Of a stretch of DNA of 14,819 nt, positions 13,163 through 14,819 are shown piece by piece (position 1 is the stretch's first letter; the number at the start of each line of letters is the position of its first letter). The notes beneath the pieces are model-generated. The model was given only the letters and a program-made list of their open reading frames with translations, was not told the DNA's origin and ran no database searches. The stretch spans positions 1 through 14,819 of the forward strand of contig JBFXAN010000157.1 of the NCBI GenBank assembly GCA_050184225.1, in the 5' to 3' direction. The position numbers and the translations under genes are program-made. Source of the DNA: JBFXAN01 sp050184225. GTDB lineage: Bacteria > Chloroflexota > Dehalococcoidia > CAUJGQ01.

Positions 13163-14819
13163 ATGATCGTACGCACCCGTCGCCAGTACTCGGTCGTGGT
13201 CGAGAAGAACCTGCCGATGCGCACGCGCGACGGCGTCACGCTCTTCGCCGACGTCTGCCGCCCGGACGCACCCGGCCGCTTTCCCGTGCTCGTCGCCCGC
13301 GGACCCTATGGCAAGGAGGGCCGCACCGATCCGAACGGCTCGACCCACTTCTACGCCCGCTACGGCTACATCAGCGTGATCCAGGACTGCCGCGGCCGCT
13401 TCACCTCGGAGGGTGAATACGACCCGATCTTCCAAGAGGTGGCCGACGGTTATGACTGCGTCGAGTGGGCGGCGCGTCTGCCCTGGTCGAACGGCCGCGT
13501 CGGCACCACCGGCCAGTCCTATCTCGGCCTCACCCAGTACGCGATCGCCTGCAATGACCCGCTGCCGCCCTCGCTCCAGGCGATGGCGCCGGTTTCCGCT
13601 TCCTCGGACTATCACGCCAGCTGGATCTATCACACCGGCGGCGCGGCGATCTGGGGCTGGATGGTGCCCTACGCCATCCTCAAGGGTCGCAACACGCTCG
13701 AACGCATGGGCCGGACGGACCTGCTCCAACGGATGGACGAGTACGTCGAGCCGGGCACCAACTTCGCCCAGCCGCTGCGCCCGGAGTGGTATCGACATCA
13801 GCCGATCAGCGACTGGATCGAGATCTTGAAGGAAGCCGCCCCCTACTTCGCCGATCATCTCACCGAGGTAGACGGCGGCGAATACTGGGAACGCGCCAAC
13901 GTCAATCGCCACGCCGAGAGCGTCACCGTGCCGATGTTGCACATCAGCTCGTGGTACGACATCTTCGCCGAGGGCGCGCCGAACGCCTATCGCAGCGTCC
14001 GCGATCGAAGCCGCTCGCTCCAGGCCCGCGCCACGCAGCGGCTGATCATGGGACCGTGGGCACACCTGCTGCCGTATGATGTGCCCAACTCGCGCGGCAC
14101 CGGCGAGATCGACTTCGGCGACGCCGCCCTGATCGACCTCCGCGCCACACTCCTAAACTGGTTCGACTACTGGCTGAAGGATATCGACACCGGCATCATG
14201 GACGGTCCGCCCGTCACCGTCTTTACGATGGGAGAGAACCGTTGGCAGCACCTGGCGGACTGGCCGCCGCCCAACGCCACCGACACGCGCTGGTACTTCC
14301 ACAGCCGGGGAAATGCCAATACTGTCCACGGCGATGGATCGCTCTCGACCGTGCCGCCGAACGGCGAACCGGCGGACCGCTATACCTACGACCCCAACGA
14401 CCCGGTGCCGGCGCTGGGAGGCGCCAATCTCACGTTACCGCTGGGCGTGATCGACCAGCGGCCCATCGAGGAGCGCCGGGACGTGCTCGTCTTCACCTCT
14501 GACCCACTCACGACGGCGCTGGAAGTGACCGGACCGGTGCGCGTGACGCTCTGGGCGGCATCCTCCGCGCCGGACACCGACTTCACGGCGAAGCTCGTCG
14601 ACGTGCATCCGGACGGCTACGCCCAGAACCTGCTCGACGGCATCATCCGCGCCCGCTATCGCGACTCGGCCACCCGGCCCACGCTGCTCGAACCAAACGC
14701 GATCGAGCGCTACACGATCGACCTATGGGCGACGAGCAATGTCTTCCTCCCCGGCCATCGCATCCGCGTCGAGATCAGCTCGAGCAACTTCCCCCGCTTC
14801 GAACGCAACCCGAACACCG
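13163..14819 (+). CDS. CocE/NonD family hydrolase (X-Pro dipeptidyl-peptidase S15 type), 3' end outside window
   Basis: 552 codons are visible and the frame runs off the window, so a short C-terminal part is missing. The family holds cocaine esterase, alpha-amino-acid ester hydrolases and glutaryl-7-ACA acylases. The catalytic triad is clear: Ser119 in GTTGQSYLG, Asp266 in SSWYDIF, His301 in MGPWAH, at spacings close to those of CocE. The N-terminal part has the S15 alpha/beta-hydrolase fold (MRTRDGVTLFADVCRPD, VIQDCRGRFTSEG). From about residue 390 on, the jelly-roll C-terminal domain follows (DVLVFTSDPLTTALEVTGPV, RIRVEISSSNFPRF). ATG 13163 has GAGAGGA ahead; a GTG lies directly before it in frame. 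No signal peptide is seen. It follows the serine hydrolase by 80 bases and is probably co-transcribed with it. Confidence 0.9.
   Translation, partial: MIVRTRRQYSVVVEKNLPMRTRDGVTLFADVCRPDAPGRFPVLVARGPYGKEGRTDPNGSTHFYARYGYISVIQDCRGRFTSEGEYDPIFQEVADGYDCVEWAARLPWSNGRVGTTGQSYLGLTQYAIACNDPLPPSLQAMAPVSASSDYHASWIYHTGGAAIWGWMVPYAILKGRNTLERMGRTDLLQRMDEYVEPGTNFAQPLRPEWYRHQPISDWIEILKEAAPYFADHLTEVDGGEYWERANVNRHAESVTVPMLHISSWYDIFAEGAPNAYRSVRDRSRSLQARATQRLIMGPWAHLLPYDVPNSRGTGEIDFGDAALIDLRATLLNWFDYWLKDIDTGIMDGPPVTVFTMGENRWQHLADWPPPNATDTRWYFHSRGNANTVHGDGSLSTVPPNGEPADRYTYDPNDPVPALGGANLTLPLGVIDQRPIEERRDVLVFTSDPLTTALEVTGPVRVTLWAASSAPDTDFTAKLVDVHPDGYAQNLLDGIIRARYRDSATRPTLLEPNAIERYTIDLWATSNVFLPGHRIRVEISSSNFPRFERNPNT

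Overview
The window is GC-rich, gene-dense bacterial DNA. The style suggests a member of the Chloroflexota, most likely Thermomicrobia (Sphaerobacter-like). The grounds are a Tat-type lipoprotein of the 'SRRRLM...LAAC' kind, a 2-hydroxyacyl-CoA lyase-like ThDP enzyme, class III CoA-transferases and a CocE-type hydrolase, together with several families of dispersed palindromic repeats in nearly every wide gene gap. This assignment is inference; no rRNA, tRNA or other taxonomic marker is present. I see no phage gene, transposase, CRISPR array or plasmid function.

Layout. Positions 1-32 hold the first codons of a minus-strand gene that resembles LLM-class flavin-dependent oxidoreductases. After a 333-bp divergent gap with a dyad and a perfect 17-bp hairpin comes a plus-strand MFS exporter (366-1637). 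It converges, across repeat DNA, on a minus-strand ThDP enzyme of the oxalyl-CoA decarboxylase / 2-hydroxyacyl-CoA lyase family (1773-3440). A divergent control region of about 620 bp follows. It holds a convincing promoter on each strand and a long leader.

From 4058 to the right edge every gene is on the plus strand: a Tat lipoprotein solute-binding protein (4058-5791), two DppB/DppC-type permeases (6005-6952, 6969-7883), two tandem class III CoA-transferases (8157-9338, 9365-10534), a zinc MDR dehydrogenase (10763-11821), a beta-lactamase-fold serine hydrolase (11934-13082) and a CocE/NonD hydrolase cut by the window edge (13163-14819). No ABC ATPase is present.

How the genes may work together (inference). 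Two hydrolases could release acids or alcohols from esters or amides. The ABC system could import the substrate. The CoA-transferase pair could activate a carboxylic acid to its CoA thioester. The ThDP lyase could split a 2-hydroxyacyl-CoA into formyl-CoA plus a carbonyl compound, and the dehydrogenase could interconvert the matching alcohol. Together this would be a catabolic island for a hydroxy acid or its ester.

The second theme is repeat DNA. Four copies of one palindromic family, one of them a perfect 35-bp inverted repeat, a second family wrapped around one of those copies, and a third GC-rich palindrome lie in the gaps, including inside the apparent transport operon. The gaps between genes are therefore far more structured than the genes themselves.
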